This document shows, piece after piece, positions 1-8,737 of a DNA stretch of 12,428 bases; positions within the stretch are counted from its first letter, which is position 1, and each line of letters starts with the position of its first letter. The stretch comes from Tagaea sp. Lineage in GTDB: Bacteria > Pseudomonadota > Alphaproteobacteria > CACIAM-22H2. The notes under the pieces are model-generated. The model saw only the letters and a program-made list of their open reading frames with translations, did no database searches and was not told the origin of the DNA. The translations under genes were made by a program, and so were the position numbers. The stretch spans positions 1 to 12,428 of the forward strand of contig JAMNXK010000022.1 in the NCBI GenBank assembly GCA_023653245.1, written 5' to 3'.

Positions 1-1
1 G

Positions 2-1549
2 CAAGTGGTGAAGCGCACGGGCGCGACCAGCTTCACGCGATCGGCCCTGAGCTTCGAGCAGCACGCGTCGGGCGCGCCGCGCTATCAGCCCTATTACAAA
101 TTCGCCGAGCCCTCGGTCACGCTGACGCCCTCCGGCACCACCGGCTCGATCACGCTGACCGCATCGGCCTCGGTGTTCGTCGCCGCGCATATCGACGCGA
201 TCGTGCGCTACAAAAAAAAGGAAATCCTGATCACCGGCTACACGTCGGGCACGGTGGTGACCGGCACGGTGCGCGAGACGCTGGGCGGCGCCACGGCGGA
301 TATCGATTGGGACGAACAGGTCAGCAGTGCGGCGCGCGGGTATTTCCGCTGCGGCACGTTCCACAAGGACCGGCTGGTCCTGGGCGGGGCGAAGTCGCGC
401 GGCTCGGGGATCTATCTTTCCAAGGTCGGGGCCTATTTCAATTTCGACCTCGGCACCGCGCTGGCCGATGAAGCTATTTGGGAGGGGGTCAAGGACCAGA
501 AGGTCACGACGATCCGCGCGCTGCTATCGACCGACGCACTGCTGGTCTGGTCGGACGCCACATTGTTCGCCAGCTTCTCGACGCCGGCCAACCCGCTGAC
601 GCCCGCGAATTTCGACCTCAAGAAGCAAACGCCTTACGGCGTCAAAGCCGGGCTCGCACCCGTCGAATTCGACGAGGCGTCGCTGTTCGTGCCGGCGCAG
701 GGCGCCGTGGTGCGCGAAGCGCTCTACCAGGACACGACGCAGACCTACATCGCCAACGCGGTGTCGCTGGCGGCCTCGCACCTGATCAAGAGCCCGGTCG
801 CGCTGTGGGCGCTCTACGGCGAGGATTCGGGCCCCGAGCAATACGCCTACGTGCTCGACGCGGACGGCACGATCGCGCAATTCCATTCGGCGCGCGCGGC
901 GGAAATCGCGGGCTGGACGCAATGGACAACGTCCGGCGCGATCAAGGCGCTCGCCGTCGTGGAACAGACCGTCTACGTCGCGGTGGCGCGCGACATCGCC
1001 GGCGGGATGAAGCTGACGCTCGAGAAATTCGATCCGGCCGCCGCGGCGCTCGATTGCGCGCTCAAGGTCACCTCGGGATCCGCGACCAAGACCTTCGCGG
1101 GTTTCGCGCATCTGGCGGGCAAGACCGTCTCCGTCGTGTCCAAGGGCCACGATCTGGGCGACTTCGTCGTGTCGGGCGGCGGCGTCGTCACGCTCGACGA
1201 TCTGGCGCCGTCCGTGACCGAAATCGAAGCCGGGCTCGCCTTCGAGCAGCGCGTGCGGCCCATGCCGGCGAGCTTCGATCTGGGCGACGGCCCGACGCGC
1301 GGCCTGCGCATGGGCCTCGTGCGCGCGGTGGCGATCGTGCACGACGCGCAAGCCTTCAGGCAGAACGGCCGCACGATCGCGCTGGAATTCGCGGGCGACG
1401 ACTTCGCGACCCCGGCCACGACCAAGACCGGCACTATCGAGACCTGGCATCTCGGCTACGACGACGAAGCGCGGCTCGATTTCGTCTCCACCCGGCCCGC
1501 GAAGTGGCCCTTGCTCGCGCTGACGCGCGAAGTCGTCTTCGGAGGATAG
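2..1549 (+). CDS. Podovirus tail tubular/nozzle protein (T7 gp12-like), 5' end cut by the window
   Basis: This is probably the tail tubular protein B or nozzle protein, which forms the distal part of the short tail and seals the DNA channel. The clearest signature is around residues 118-190 (numbered from GTG at 5): 'FHKDRLVLGG', then a 'SKVGAYFNFDLGT' strand motif, then 'DEAIWEGVKDQKVTTIRALL' and 'LLVWSDATLF'. This matches the pattern of podoviral gp12-type proteins (hydrophobic RLV.GG, then a .F.NF. motif, then a loop before a valine-rich propeller-like strand). The rest is beta-rich with no membrane segment. The frame is open to the window edge, and family members are usually longer (roughly 650-800 aa), so the visible 514 codons are most likely the C-terminal part and GTG at 5 need not be the real start. 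An A8 run at 212-219 encodes three lysines. The last codons, GGA GGA, double as the ribosome binding site of the next gene. Family call is by motif recognition only. Confidence 0.65.
   Translation, partial: QVVKRTGATSFTRSALSFEQHASGAPRYQPYYKFAEPSVTLTPSGTTGSITLTASASVFVAAHIDAIVRYKKKEILITGYTSGTVVTGTVRETLGGATADIDWDEQVSSAARGYFRCGTFHKDRLVLGGAKSRGSGIYLSKVGAYFNFDLGTALADEAIWEGVKDQKVTTIRALLSTDALLVWSDATLFASFSTPANPLTPANFDLKKQTPYGVKAGLAPVEFDEASLFVPAQGAVVREALYQDTTQTYIANAVSLAASHLIKSPVALWALYGEDSGPEQYAYVLDADGTIAQFHSARAAEIAGWTQWTTSGAIKALAVVEQTVYVAVARDIAGGMKLTLEKFDPAAAALDCALKVTSGSATKTFAGFAHLAGKTVSVVSKGHDLGDFVVSGGGVVTLDDLAPSVTEIEAGLAFEQRVRPMPASFDLGDGPTRGLRMGLVRAVAIVHDAQAFRQNGRTIALEFAGDDFATPATTKTGTIETWHLGYDDEARLDFVSTRPAKWPLLALTREVVFGG
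1541..1546 (+). promoter_or_regulatory. Shine-Dalgarno for the gp14-like gene, inside the end of the nozzle gene
   Basis: GGAGGA lies 7 nt before ATG at 1554 and forms the last two sense codons before the TAG stop at 1547-1549. It fixes the start of the next gene and suggests that the two genes are translated from the same message. Confidence 0.75.
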
Positions 1550-1553
1550 GATC

Positions 1554-2030
1554 ATGGGCGAAACCGTCGCCGCCATCGCACCCTTCGTCGGTGTAGCCGC
1601 CGGCGTGACCAGCATCGTCACCGGGCTTTCGTCGGCCGCCTCCGCGCAGGAGGCCGCCGAACTCCAAGCCCAACAGCTCGCCGAGGAGCGCGAGGCCGCG
1701 CGCGTGCAGGCAGTGCTCGACGAAACGGAGCATCGGAAGGAGCTCGCCAACGTGCTTGCCAGTCAGCGCGCGGTGCGCGCGGGGCGCGGCGTCGAGCTGT
1801 TCAGCGAGACCTTTCGCAACATCCAGGACCGAACCACCGAGGACGCCGAAGCGGATATCTCGGTCGGGCGGCTGAACTCGCTGCGGCGCCAGCGGCGTCT
1901 TGGGCTGGGTATGGACCAAGCCCAGACGCAAGGCCGCATGGGCGCGATGCAGGGCTACGGCAGCGCGTTCTCCGGCTTCAGTCGCGCGGTCGGTTCGGCC
2001 TCCGAAATCGGCAAGGAGCCCAAAAAGTAA
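1554..2030 (+). CDS. T7 gp14-like internal virion (core) protein
   Basis: This 158-aa protein fits the gp14-type internal core protein, which is packed in the capsid and ejected first to form an outer-membrane pore. It starts with a hydrophobic, glycine/alanine-rich helix (about residues 6-31, 'AIAPFVGVAAGVTSIVTG'). A long charged helix or coiled coil follows, rich in Glu, Gln and Arg (about 32-75). Next comes a conserved-looking middle with 'ASQRAVRAGRGVELFSETF', then an Arg/Gln-rich helix, and a Gly/Ser tail that ends in lysines. T7 gp14 is slightly longer (196 aa) and has the same arrangement of an N-terminal hydrophobic segment followed by a helical body. The position directly after the nozzle gene and before two or three very large helical proteins is the gp14 position. 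The start is supported by GGAGGA 7 nt upstream. The stop codon overlaps the next start (TAATG). No enzymatic motif is seen. Confidence 0.6.
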   Translation: MGETVAAIAPFVGVAAGVTSIVTGLSSAASAQEAAELQAQQLAEEREAARVQAVLDETEHRKELANVLASQRAVRAGRGVELFSETFRNIQDRTTEDAEADISVGRLNSLRRQRRLGLGMDQAQTQGRMGAMQGYGSAFSGFSRAVGSASEIGKEPKK

Positions 2031-4417
2031 TGTCCCAATCCCCCTTCGCCCGGATGCGCAAGCGCAACGCGATCGAGCCCCTGGCGATCATGGGCGGCAA
2101 CCCCGCCTCCGCCGGGGCGGGTGCCGCCGCCCTTGGCAACGCGATCACGGGCTTTGCCGAACAGCTCGATCGCGGCGCGCGCCAGGACGAGCGCAACCGC
2201 GCCGAGTCCGAAGGCCGCGAGGCGGTGACGCGCGACGCGGACGGCGCGATCGTGGTGAAGGACAATCCGTTCCGCGACGAGACGGCGCGGCGGATCTTCA
2301 CCGAACAGCAGCGCGTGCGCTACGCCGCCGAACTCGACATCGACGGCCGCCGCCAAGGCGCCGATCTGCACGCCGCCAATCCGCTCGATCCGGCCGCGTT
2401 CGACGCGGGCTGGAAGGGCTTCGTCGAGGGGCGCCTGTCGGAAACGCCCGAAATCTTCCGCGAGACGGCGCGCCAGCGCTTCGAGGCGCTGGGCACCGCG
2501 CATCGCAATCAGATCGTGATGGCCCAGGCGGGCAAGGCGCGCGACGACGCGGCCACGGCGTGGCGCACGCTCGGCAAGCAGATTGAAAACGACGCGCTGT
2601 CGCTCGTGCAAGCGGGGCAGATGCAAACCCCCGCTTATCTGGACCGGGTGGCGGCCTATTCGGGGCATCTGGTCGAAGGGGTGCGCGCCGGGATCATCAC
2701 CCAGGAACAGGCGACGCTGTTCTCGCGCCAGATCGCCGACGAGTCCGAAGGGCTGGGCGTGGCGGCGGTGGCCGAAAAGGAATATCGCGCGAAGGGTCGC
2801 GGGGCGGCCGGCATCGCGGCGGCGGAGAAGCTGATCCAAGAAACCATCGTCGGCAATCCGGATTCGTCGCTCACGCCGTCGCAAAAGAACGACTTGGCCG
2901 CCCAGGCGATGGGCCGCTTGCGCGATCTCGAAGTCCAGCGCCGGGTCGAAGCCGACGACGCGCGCACGCGCGCGGACGCCGATCTCGAGCGCTTGCGCCT
3001 GGGGATCAACGTCGATCTGACGGCGCTGGACGGCCACCGGCGCCGGCTGATCGCGGCGGGCGAACCCGAGGCCGCGCGGCGCGTGGGACAGACGATGGAG
3101 GTGTCGCGCGAAATCCGCGGGCTCGCGCAACAGCCGATCCCCGATATCGACCGCGTGATCGGCGCGCTCGACGAGCGCCGCGCGGTCGGCACGGCCAGCA
3201 CCGCCGAAGGCATGATGTTGCAAGAAGCCGTTCGCATTCGCGACCGGAAGGTGCGCGGGTTGCAAGACGACGCGCTGAGCTATGGTGTTGCTCAGCACCA
3301 AGCGATGGTGGGAAAGCTCGCCCCCTTGAACTTCGCCGATCCGGCGGCCCTCCAGGCGGGCGTGACCGAGCGCATGCGCCAAGCCCGCCTGATCGCCGAG
3401 CGCGAGGGTGTCGCGGTCGCCCCGTTCACGAAGCCGGAGTTGACCGAGATCGCCGGGCGGGCCGACGCGCTCAAAGGCGACCGGCGCGCGCAGCTCGATT
3501 GGTTCGCGCGCGTTACTGCCGAGTTGGGCGACGAGCGCGCCGCCAATGCCGTGCTGGAAAAGCTGGAGAGAACCACCGAGTTCAAGCGCGACGTGCCCGC
3601 CTTGCGCCGTGTCCTGGAGGTGTGGGCGACGGGCAACCGCTCGACCGCGCGCACGCTTTGGGACCAATTCAACACCGATCCCGACACGCTGAAGCTCGAC
3701 AAGGCCGCGCGCGACGGAGCGGCCGAAGCCGCGCGCGCGAAATTCAACGAGGGGATTGGCGCGGTTTACGCGGCGCAGGCTCGAATCGGCGGCAACGAGG
3801 CGTTCGGCATCCGCCGCGACGCTGAACTCGCCATGGCTATGCGCATCGCGGAAGTCCGCGCCGCGCGCACCGGTGAACGGCGCAGCGACGGCGGCGTGGT
3901 CGCCGACATGTACGCCCATCGCCGGGGTATCGAGGAGCGCGGCTTCGCGGCCGTCACGTTCCCGGCCGAAACCGATAAGGCGCAGTTCGAGGCGGGGCTT
4001 CGCGCGCTGCGCCAACCCGCCGTCGATGCGTTCGTGGCCGCGATCCCCGATCCGAATGAGCGCCGCCGTTTCGCACGCGCGGGCCAGGACGCCACGTGGA
4101 TCGACCGGGGTTCGGGCTACGAATTGATCTTCCCGGATTCCGCCGCCGCCGTGCTGTCGCCGCAGGATGGGCGGCCCTTGCGCTGGTCTCTCGACGACAT
4201 CGTATCGGCTGGCCGCGCGACGCTCGAAACGCAACGCGCCGCCGACGAAGCGAACCGTCAGCGCGCACGCATCCCGGCGGAGTCGCCGTTGGCCAGACAG
4301 GGCATGCGCGTGAACCCGCTGGCGCCGCTGGCCGACGAAGCGCAGCGCGCGCGCGAGGCGTTGCCGGAGCCCGAGCCGCCCGCTCCGCAGCCGCGCCGCT
4401 CGGGGAGACAGCGATGA
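2030..4417 (+). CDS. Large helical internal virion protein (gp15 position)
   Basis: A 795-aa protein that is almost entirely alpha-helical by eye, rich in Ala, Arg, Glu and Asp. There is no signal peptide, no long membrane segment and no recognised catalytic motif. It occupies the place of T7 gp15 (747 aa), an internal core protein that is ejected and forms part of the periplasmic DNA tunnel. The N-terminus (about 20-60) has an Ala/Gly-rich helix, 'AGAGAAALGNAITGFAEQLDRG'. Most of the middle is charged helices. Near the C-terminus (about residues 680-735) is a small, probably globular unit with 'ATWIDRGSGYELIFPDSAA' and 'GRPLRWSLDDIVSAG'. A Pro/Arg-rich tail closes the protein. The start ATG at 2030 overlaps the previous TAA and has AAGGAG at 2013-2018. 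The stop overlaps the next ATG (ATGA). The role is inferred from size, composition and gene order; I do not recognise a family from the sequence alone. Confidence 0.5.
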   Translation: MSQSPFARMRKRNAIEPLAIMGGNPASAGAGAAALGNAITGFAEQLDRGARQDERNRAESEGREAVTRDADGAIVVKDNPFRDETARRIFTEQQRVRYAAELDIDGRRQGADLHAANPLDPAAFDAGWKGFVEGRLSETPEIFRETARQRFEALGTAHRNQIVMAQAGKARDDAATAWRTLGKQIENDALSLVQAGQMQTPAYLDRVAAYSGHLVEGVRAGIITQEQATLFSRQIADESEGLGVAAVAEKEYRAKGRGAAGIAAAEKLIQETIVGNPDSSLTPSQKNDLAAQAMGRLRDLEVQRRVEADDARTRADADLERLRLGINVDLTALDGHRRRLIAAGEPEAARRVGQTMEVSREIRGLAQQPIPDIDRVIGALDERRAVGTASTAEGMMLQEAVRIRDRKVRGLQDDALSYGVAQHQAMVGKLAPLNFADPAALQAGVTERMRQARLIAEREGVAVAPFTKPELTEIAGRADALKGDRRAQLDWFARVTAELGDERAANAVLEKLERTTEFKRDVPALRRVLEVWATGNRSTARTLWDQFNTDPDTLKLDKAARDGAAEAARAKFNEGIGAVYAAQARIGGNEAFGIRRDAELAMAMRIAEVRAARTGERRSDGGVVADMYAHRRGIEERGFAAVTFPAETDKAQFEAGLRALRQPAVDAFVAAIPDPNERRRFARAGQDATWIDRGSGYELIFPDSAAAVLSPQDGRPLRWSLDDIVSAGRATLETQRAADEANRQRARIPAESPLARQGMRVNPLAPLADEAQRAREALPEPEPPAPQPRRSGRQR

Positions 4418-6135
4418 ACCTCAACCCGGCCCCGGAGCGCCTGGGCACGCCCGACGGCTTCGACCTGGTGCAGGCGCGCGACGCCGTGAAGCCGTCCTTC
4501 GGCGAATATCTCCGCGCCCAGGTGGGGGAAGGGTTCTGGGCTTCGACCACGGGGCAAGCGCTGGCGCAACTCGACGCCGCACCCCGGCGCGGCGCCCCGC
4601 GCGAAGCGCCCCTGACCGCCGAGGAATGGCGCGCATCGCCGCATTTCCGCGAGAGCATCCCCTTCGACGAGCGAATCACCCCGACCCGCGCGCGCGCCTT
4701 GGCGGAGACCTTCGACGCCAACGCCTATCGCCGCTGGATCATCGACCAGCGCGGTGCGGGCATCGCCGAAGGCACCGCGGGGTTCGTCGCGGGAATCGTG
4801 GGCTCGATCCCCGACCCGATCAACTTCATCCCGTTCGCCGGGCCCGCCTTCCGTGCGGCCCAGGTCGCGCGCTTCGGGACGATCGGCGGGCGCGCCGTCG
4901 TGGGTGCGGGCGAAGCGGCACTCGGCACGGCACTGGCGCAGCCCTTTCTTGTGACCTCGCGCCGCCAGTTCGGGGACGACGTGACGCTTGCCGACGCGAT
5001 GATGGATATCGCGCTTTCCGCCTTCGCGGGTGCCGCCATCGGCGGGGCGGCGGGCGTGTGGACGCGGGCGACGACGCGCGCGACCCCGGCCGCCCGGAAC
5101 GCCGAACCCGACCTCGACGTCACCCCCCGCGCGCCCGAGGCGATCGCCCGTGACCCGATCCCGGACGGCCCGCGCCAGGAAGCGGCGATGCGCGTTCTCT
5201 CCGACGCGATGCGCGACATGGCCGAAGGCCGCCCCATCGCGATCGACTCGCGCTGGGCGGGCGAGTTCGACGGCATGCGGCTTTCGCGCGCGCGGGCGCA
5301 GATGGACGATCTGCTGGCCACCACGGCCGTGGGCCGGACGCTCGACGTCACCCCCGACATTCGCCTGGGGGCCGAGCCCGATCCGCGCGCGATCTTCCGC
5401 GAGGTGGCACCCGAATTGGCCGCGCGCCGCGAGGAGATCGAAACGCGCCTGGAGACCCAGCGCCGCTGGCTCGACGAATTGCGGGTCTCGGGCGAGGCGC
5501 GGATACGCGAGGAATTCGACGCCAAGATCGCCGCGCTCGAAACCCGCCGGGAGAGCATCGATTCCGCGAAGCGCCGCGCGCCGTTGACGAAGCAAATCGC
5601 GGCGCTGGCGGCCGAGCTGCCCGCCGCCGTGGCGCGGTTGGCGTCGAGCGATTCGCCGGATATGGCCCGCGTGCGCCAAGCGCTGCTCGACGACGAACTC
5701 AAGCTCCGCGACATGGCGCCCGAAATCTCGGCCGCGATGCGCGAGGCCGAGCGCAAGGCGATCGCCCGCACGCCGCGCATCCAATCGCGCGTGGCGCTGG
5801 TGGACGCCATCGAGCGCCGCCGTCGGCTGGATTTCTCGACCGGCGCCGATCCCGACGCCGCACTCCGGGCCATCGAGACGGCGCCGCCGCCCTCGCCCGC
5901 GCGGCCGGCCGCGCCGCGCCCGGCACCCTCCGAACCGGGCGGAAAAAGCGACGGCCAGACGCCGGCCGCCTCCCCCGAACGCCGGGACCTGATCCAAGAC
6001 ACCGACGCGCTGCTGGCCGATCTTGAAGCCGATCCCCGGTACGCGGAGGCCGCCAAGGCCGCCCGCGACGAACTCGCGCGCGCCTCGGGCTTCGACGACG
6101 CGGCCGGCGCCGCCGCGCGCTGTTTGAAGAACTGA
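4414..6135 (+). CDS. Putative ejection protein with hydrophobic N-terminal third (first gene in gp16 position)
   Basis: 573 aa from ATG at 4414, chosen because it overlaps the previous stop (ATGA) and has GGGGAG at 4402-4407, 6 nt upstream; the open frame runs further back to 4096 inside the upstream gene. Three hydrophobic, Gly/Ala-rich stretches lie at about residues 121-147 ('GFVAGIVGSIPDPINFIPFAG'), 156-179 and 194-216 ('DIALSAFAGAAIGGAAGVW'). The 'GS.PDP.NF.P' motif followed by glycine-zipper helices is typical of very large podoviral internal virion proteins, where it is thought to contribute to membrane insertion during DNA ejection. From about 330 to 480 there is a strongly charged coiled coil. 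A Pro/Ala/Ser linker (about 489-525) and a short acidic helical end follow. No transglycosylase motif is visible, unlike T7 gp16. Inferred role: part of the ejected inner-membrane conduit, working with its neighbours. Assignment rests on context and the hydrophobic motif. Confidence 0.5.
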   Translation: MNLNPAPERLGTPDGFDLVQARDAVKPSFGEYLRAQVGEGFWASTTGQALAQLDAAPRRGAPREAPLTAEEWRASPHFRESIPFDERITPTRARALAETFDANAYRRWIIDQRGAGIAEGTAGFVAGIVGSIPDPINFIPFAGPAFRAAQVARFGTIGGRAVVGAGEAALGTALAQPFLVTSRRQFGDDVTLADAMMDIALSAFAGAAIGGAAGVWTRATTRATPAARNAEPDLDVTPRAPEAIARDPIPDGPRQEAAMRVLSDAMRDMAEGRPIAIDSRWAGEFDGMRLSRARAQMDDLLATTAVGRTLDVTPDIRLGAEPDPRAIFREVAPELAARREEIETRLETQRRWLDELRVSGEARIREEFDAKIAALETRRESIDSAKRRAPLTKQIAALAAELPAAVARLASSDSPDMARVRQALLDDELKLRDMAPEISAAMREAERKAIARTPRIQSRVALVDAIERRRRLDFSTGADPDAALRAIETAPPPSPARPAAPRPAPSEPGGKSDGQTPAASPERRDLIQDTDALLADLEADPRYAEAAKAARDELARASGFDDAAGAAARCLKN

Positions 6136-6165
6136 ACGGAAGCTTTCAAAGCCCCGCTCGAAAAG

Positions 6166-6171
6166 AAAGGA
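6166..6171 (+). promoter_or_regulatory. Shine-Dalgarno that decides a TTG start
   Basis: AAAGGA within an A-rich patch (6161-6171) lies 8 nt before TTG at 6180. This A-rich patch stands out against the GC-rich surroundings and is the main reason for accepting a TTG start for the 832-aa protein. It is in the 44-nt gap between the two large ejection genes. Confidence 0.6.
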
Positions 6172-6179
6172 TACCCGCC

Positions 6180-8678
6180 TTGGCTTTCGAATCCTGCATC
6201 GCCGCCGTGCGCGAGGCCTCGGGCGGCAAGCTGTCGGACCAAGAGGCCGAAGCGCTGATCGCCAAAATCGACCGCAAGAAGCGCGCGGCCGAAGCCGCCG
6301 GTGCCATCGACGGCGCCGACGCCCGCCTGGCGCAAGCCGCGCGCGAGGCCGCAGACGAAGCCGTGATCGAGCAAGCCTTGGCCGCCAAGCACAAGGCGCT
6401 GGCGGTGTTGAAACGCGCCGATCTCGACGCGCGCCTGGACGTGCTGGCGCCCAAGCTCGGGGAACGCGACGCGATCCTGGCGTTGTTCGAGGGCACCACG
6501 CGGATGGTGGACGGCGGCCGGCATTCGGTGGCGGCGATCAAGCTCAGCCTCGAACGGCGCTTCCTGGGCGAACCCTTGGCCAAGATCGCCGCCGAACGCC
6601 CGCATATCGAGAGACTGATCCGCGACGAGAATTTCCTGGACGATGTGGTCCGCGAAATGGCGAAAACGGGAATCACCCGCAACGCCGATGCGGCGTTCGC
6701 CGCCAAGGCCTTCGCCGAGTCCTTCGAAGCTTCGCGCCAGGCGCTGAACGCGCGCGGGGCGAATATCGGCAAGCTGGAAGGCTGGGCGGGGCCCCAAATT
6801 CACGACGACGCGAAGATCCGCAACGCGGGCCCGGATGCGTGGGTGCGCGCGACGATCGACCGGCTGGACATCCAGCGCTCCTTCCCTGGCGCCACGCCCG
6901 AGGAAGTGCCGGGGATCCTGCGCGAGGTGTGGACCAATATCGTGACGGGGCGCGATCGCGTCGAGACCGCCGCCGGGCGCGGAGATTTCACCGGCCCCGC
7001 GAACCTCGCGCGCTCGCTCGAACGCCATCGCGTGCTGCATTTCAAAGACGCGGAAGCCTGGCTCGACTACCGGCGCGACTTCGCGTCCGGGCATGCGTTC
7101 GACGCCTTCGCGGCCCATCAGCACCGCGCCGCGCGCGCCGGCGCCCTGATGGACGTGTTCGGGCCCAACCCCGAGAACATGCTGGCCCAGGTGGTGGACG
7201 CGGCCCAGCTGCGCGTGCGCAAGGACACCGCGCGCGACCCCGCCAAGGCGCAAGCGATGATCCAGAAGCTCGACGCGGACCGGGGAATTCTTCGCCACGC
7301 GATCGACGAGGCGAGCGGCGCCACGCTGATCCCGGTCCACCATTCGGCCGCCAAGATCGGTGCGGGCATCCGCGCGGTGCAGAGCATGGCCAAATTGGGC
7401 GGGGCGGTGATTTCCTCCGCCTCGGACCTGATCGCCAAGGCGGTGGGCCTGCGGGTCAACGGCGTGTCCCTGGGCGAGGCCTATGCCGGGCAGTTCCGCG
7501 AGCTGCTGGCGGGGCGCGGCACGGGCCAGGCGCGCGAGATCGCGTTCCTGACCGGCGAAGGCTTCGACGGGATCATCGGCCACGTCGTCAGCCCCTATGT
7601 CGCCGGCGACACGCTGCCGGGCGCCATGGCGCGCGGCATGGAGAAGTTCTTCCGCTGGAGCGGCTTGACCTGGTGGACCGACGCCAACAAGGCCGGCATG
7701 TCGCGCATGCTGTCCGCGCATCTGGGTTCGAAGGTGGGTCTCGATCATGCGCGCCTGCCCGGCGAGCTGGGCCGCGTGCTGGCGGGCCACGGCATCGGCG
7801 CCCTCGAATGGAACGCTTTGCGCCAGGCCGCGTTCCGGATGGACGCGAACGGCCGCACCTACGTGACGCCCGACCGTGTGCGCGCCCTGCCTGACGATGC
7901 GATCGCACCGCTGGTCGAGGGCCGGGTCACGGCGCGCAAGATCGCCGAAGCGCGCGACGCGCTGGAATTGAAGGTGGGTGCCTATTTCGGCGATCAGGTG
8001 GGGTTCGGCATGCTGGAAGCCGACGCCGCCACGCGCCGGGTGATGTATCAGGGATATGCCCCCGGTACGCCGCTTGGCGAAGCCGCGCGGTTTATCATGC
8101 AGTTCAAGGGCTTTCCCATCGCCTTCGGCCAGCGCGTGCTCGGCCGGGCGGCCAACTTCGCCGAGGGCGAGACGGTTGCCCAGCGTTTGCTCAACAACTC
8201 GGGCACGATCGCGCACGTCATCGCGGGTACGTTCGTGGCGGGCTACGCGTCGATGACGGCCAAAGACTATCTGGCGGGCTACACCGAACGCGACCCCACG
8301 AGCTACAAGACGATCCTGGCGGCGTTGAAACAGGGCGGCGGCCTGGGAATCTACGGCGATTTCCTGTTCGGCGAAGCGAACCGTTTCGGCGGCGGCCTCC
8401 TGGAGACGCTGGCTGGGCCGGGGGCAACGACGGCTTCGGATATCGGGCGGCTGGTCTTGCTCGCGCGCGACGGCGATCTGAAATCCGGGCAAACGCTCAA
8501 TCTGATCCTGCAGAACACGCCCTACGCGAATCTTTGGTACGCGCGGCCGGTGATGGACGGGCTGGTGTTGAACTCGCTCCGCGAAGCCCTGTCCCCGGGC
8601 TTTCTCGCGCGCCAGGAACGCCGCCGGATGGAGGATTTCGGGCAGATGCGCGCCCGCGACCCCGAATGGCTGCGCTGA
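6180..8678 (+). CDS. Large internal virion/DNA-ejection protein (second gene in gp16 position)
   Basis: 832 aa, starting at TTG 6180 with AAAGGA at 6166-6171, 8 nt upstream. No in-frame ATG lies closer, and the first residues (MAFESCIAAVREASGGKLSDQEAEAL) form a sensible amphipathic start. The first 250 residues are charged helices. Hydrophobic or aromatic blocks follow at about 400-424 ('AKLGGAVISSASDLIAKA'), 487-506 ('FFRWSGLTWWTDANKAGM'), 637-655 ('RFIMQFKGFPIAFGQRVLG') and 679-700 ('HVIAGTFVAGYASMTAKDY'). The WSGL.WWTD and MQFK.FP.A patterns recur in C-terminal parts of large podoviral internal virion proteins; I recognise them as family-like but cannot run a search. Together with the preceding 573-aa protein the total is about 1,400 residues, close to the 1,318 of T7 gp16. 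Inferred role: membrane-spanning DNA translocation component. No enzyme motif is seen. Confidence 0.55.
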   Translation: MAFESCIAAVREASGGKLSDQEAEALIAKIDRKKRAAEAAGAIDGADARLAQAAREAADEAVIEQALAAKHKALAVLKRADLDARLDVLAPKLGERDAILALFEGTTRMVDGGRHSVAAIKLSLERRFLGEPLAKIAAERPHIERLIRDENFLDDVVREMAKTGITRNADAAFAAKAFAESFEASRQALNARGANIGKLEGWAGPQIHDDAKIRNAGPDAWVRATIDRLDIQRSFPGATPEEVPGILREVWTNIVTGRDRVETAAGRGDFTGPANLARSLERHRVLHFKDAEAWLDYRRDFASGHAFDAFAAHQHRAARAGALMDVFGPNPENMLAQVVDAAQLRVRKDTARDPAKAQAMIQKLDADRGILRHAIDEASGATLIPVHHSAAKIGAGIRAVQSMAKLGGAVISSASDLIAKAVGLRVNGVSLGEAYAGQFRELLAGRGTGQAREIAFLTGEGFDGIIGHVVSPYVAGDTLPGAMARGMEKFFRWSGLTWWTDANKAGMSRMLSAHLGSKVGLDHARLPGELGRVLAGHGIGALEWNALRQAAFRMDANGRTYVTPDRVRALPDDAIAPLVEGRVTARKIAEARDALELKVGAYFGDQVGFGMLEADAATRRVMYQGYAPGTPLGEAARFIMQFKGFPIAFGQRVLGRAANFAEGETVAQRLLNNSGTIAHVIAGTFVAGYASMTAKDYLAGYTERDPTSYKTILAALKQGGGLGIYGDFLFGEANRFGGGLLETLAGPGATTASDIGRLVLLARDGDLKSGQTLNLILQNTPYANLWYARPVMDGLVLNSLREALSPGFLARQERRRMEDFGQMRARDPEWLR

Positions 8679-8714
8679 CCGCTCCCGCCGCGCCCCCGTC
8701 CGCCGTGCGTTGAG

Positions 8715-8737
8715 CGATTCGGCCGGCGCGGCCATCG
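8715..8737 (+). other. Hairpin just before the tail-fibre gene
   Basis: CGAT-TC-GGCC (8715-8724) can pair with GGCC-ATCG (8730-8737) around a 5-nt loop GGCGC, leaving a two-base bulge. It lies in the 66-nt gap between the ejection gene and the tail-fibre ATG at 8745, where a ribosome binding site would be expected, and no Shine-Dalgarno is visible there. No T-run follows, so it is not a standard terminator. It could be an RNA processing or translation-control element, or chance in GC-rich DNA. Confidence 0.3.

Noticed and set aside
524..1750. Minus-strand open frame of 408 codons across the nozzle and gp14-like genes
   Set aside because: Arg-rich antisense shadow crossing a supported gene junction.
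1955..4234. Minus-strand open frame of 759 codons
   Set aside because: Antisense to the 795-aa virion gene, composition typical of a shadow frame, and no ribosome binding site or context for a lone reverse gene in a tight operon.
4096..4413. Upstream extension of the 573-aa ejection protein by 106 residues
   Set aside because: It would lie entirely within the 795-aa gene and encodes Arg-rich low-complexity sequence. ATG 4414 has a good Shine-Dalgarno and an ATGA overlap.
6129..6182. Frameshift between the 573- and 832-aa genes that would split a single gp16
   Set aside because: The first protein ends in a plausible tail and the second has its own A-rich ribosome binding site and amphipathic start, so separate genes are more likely than a recent break.
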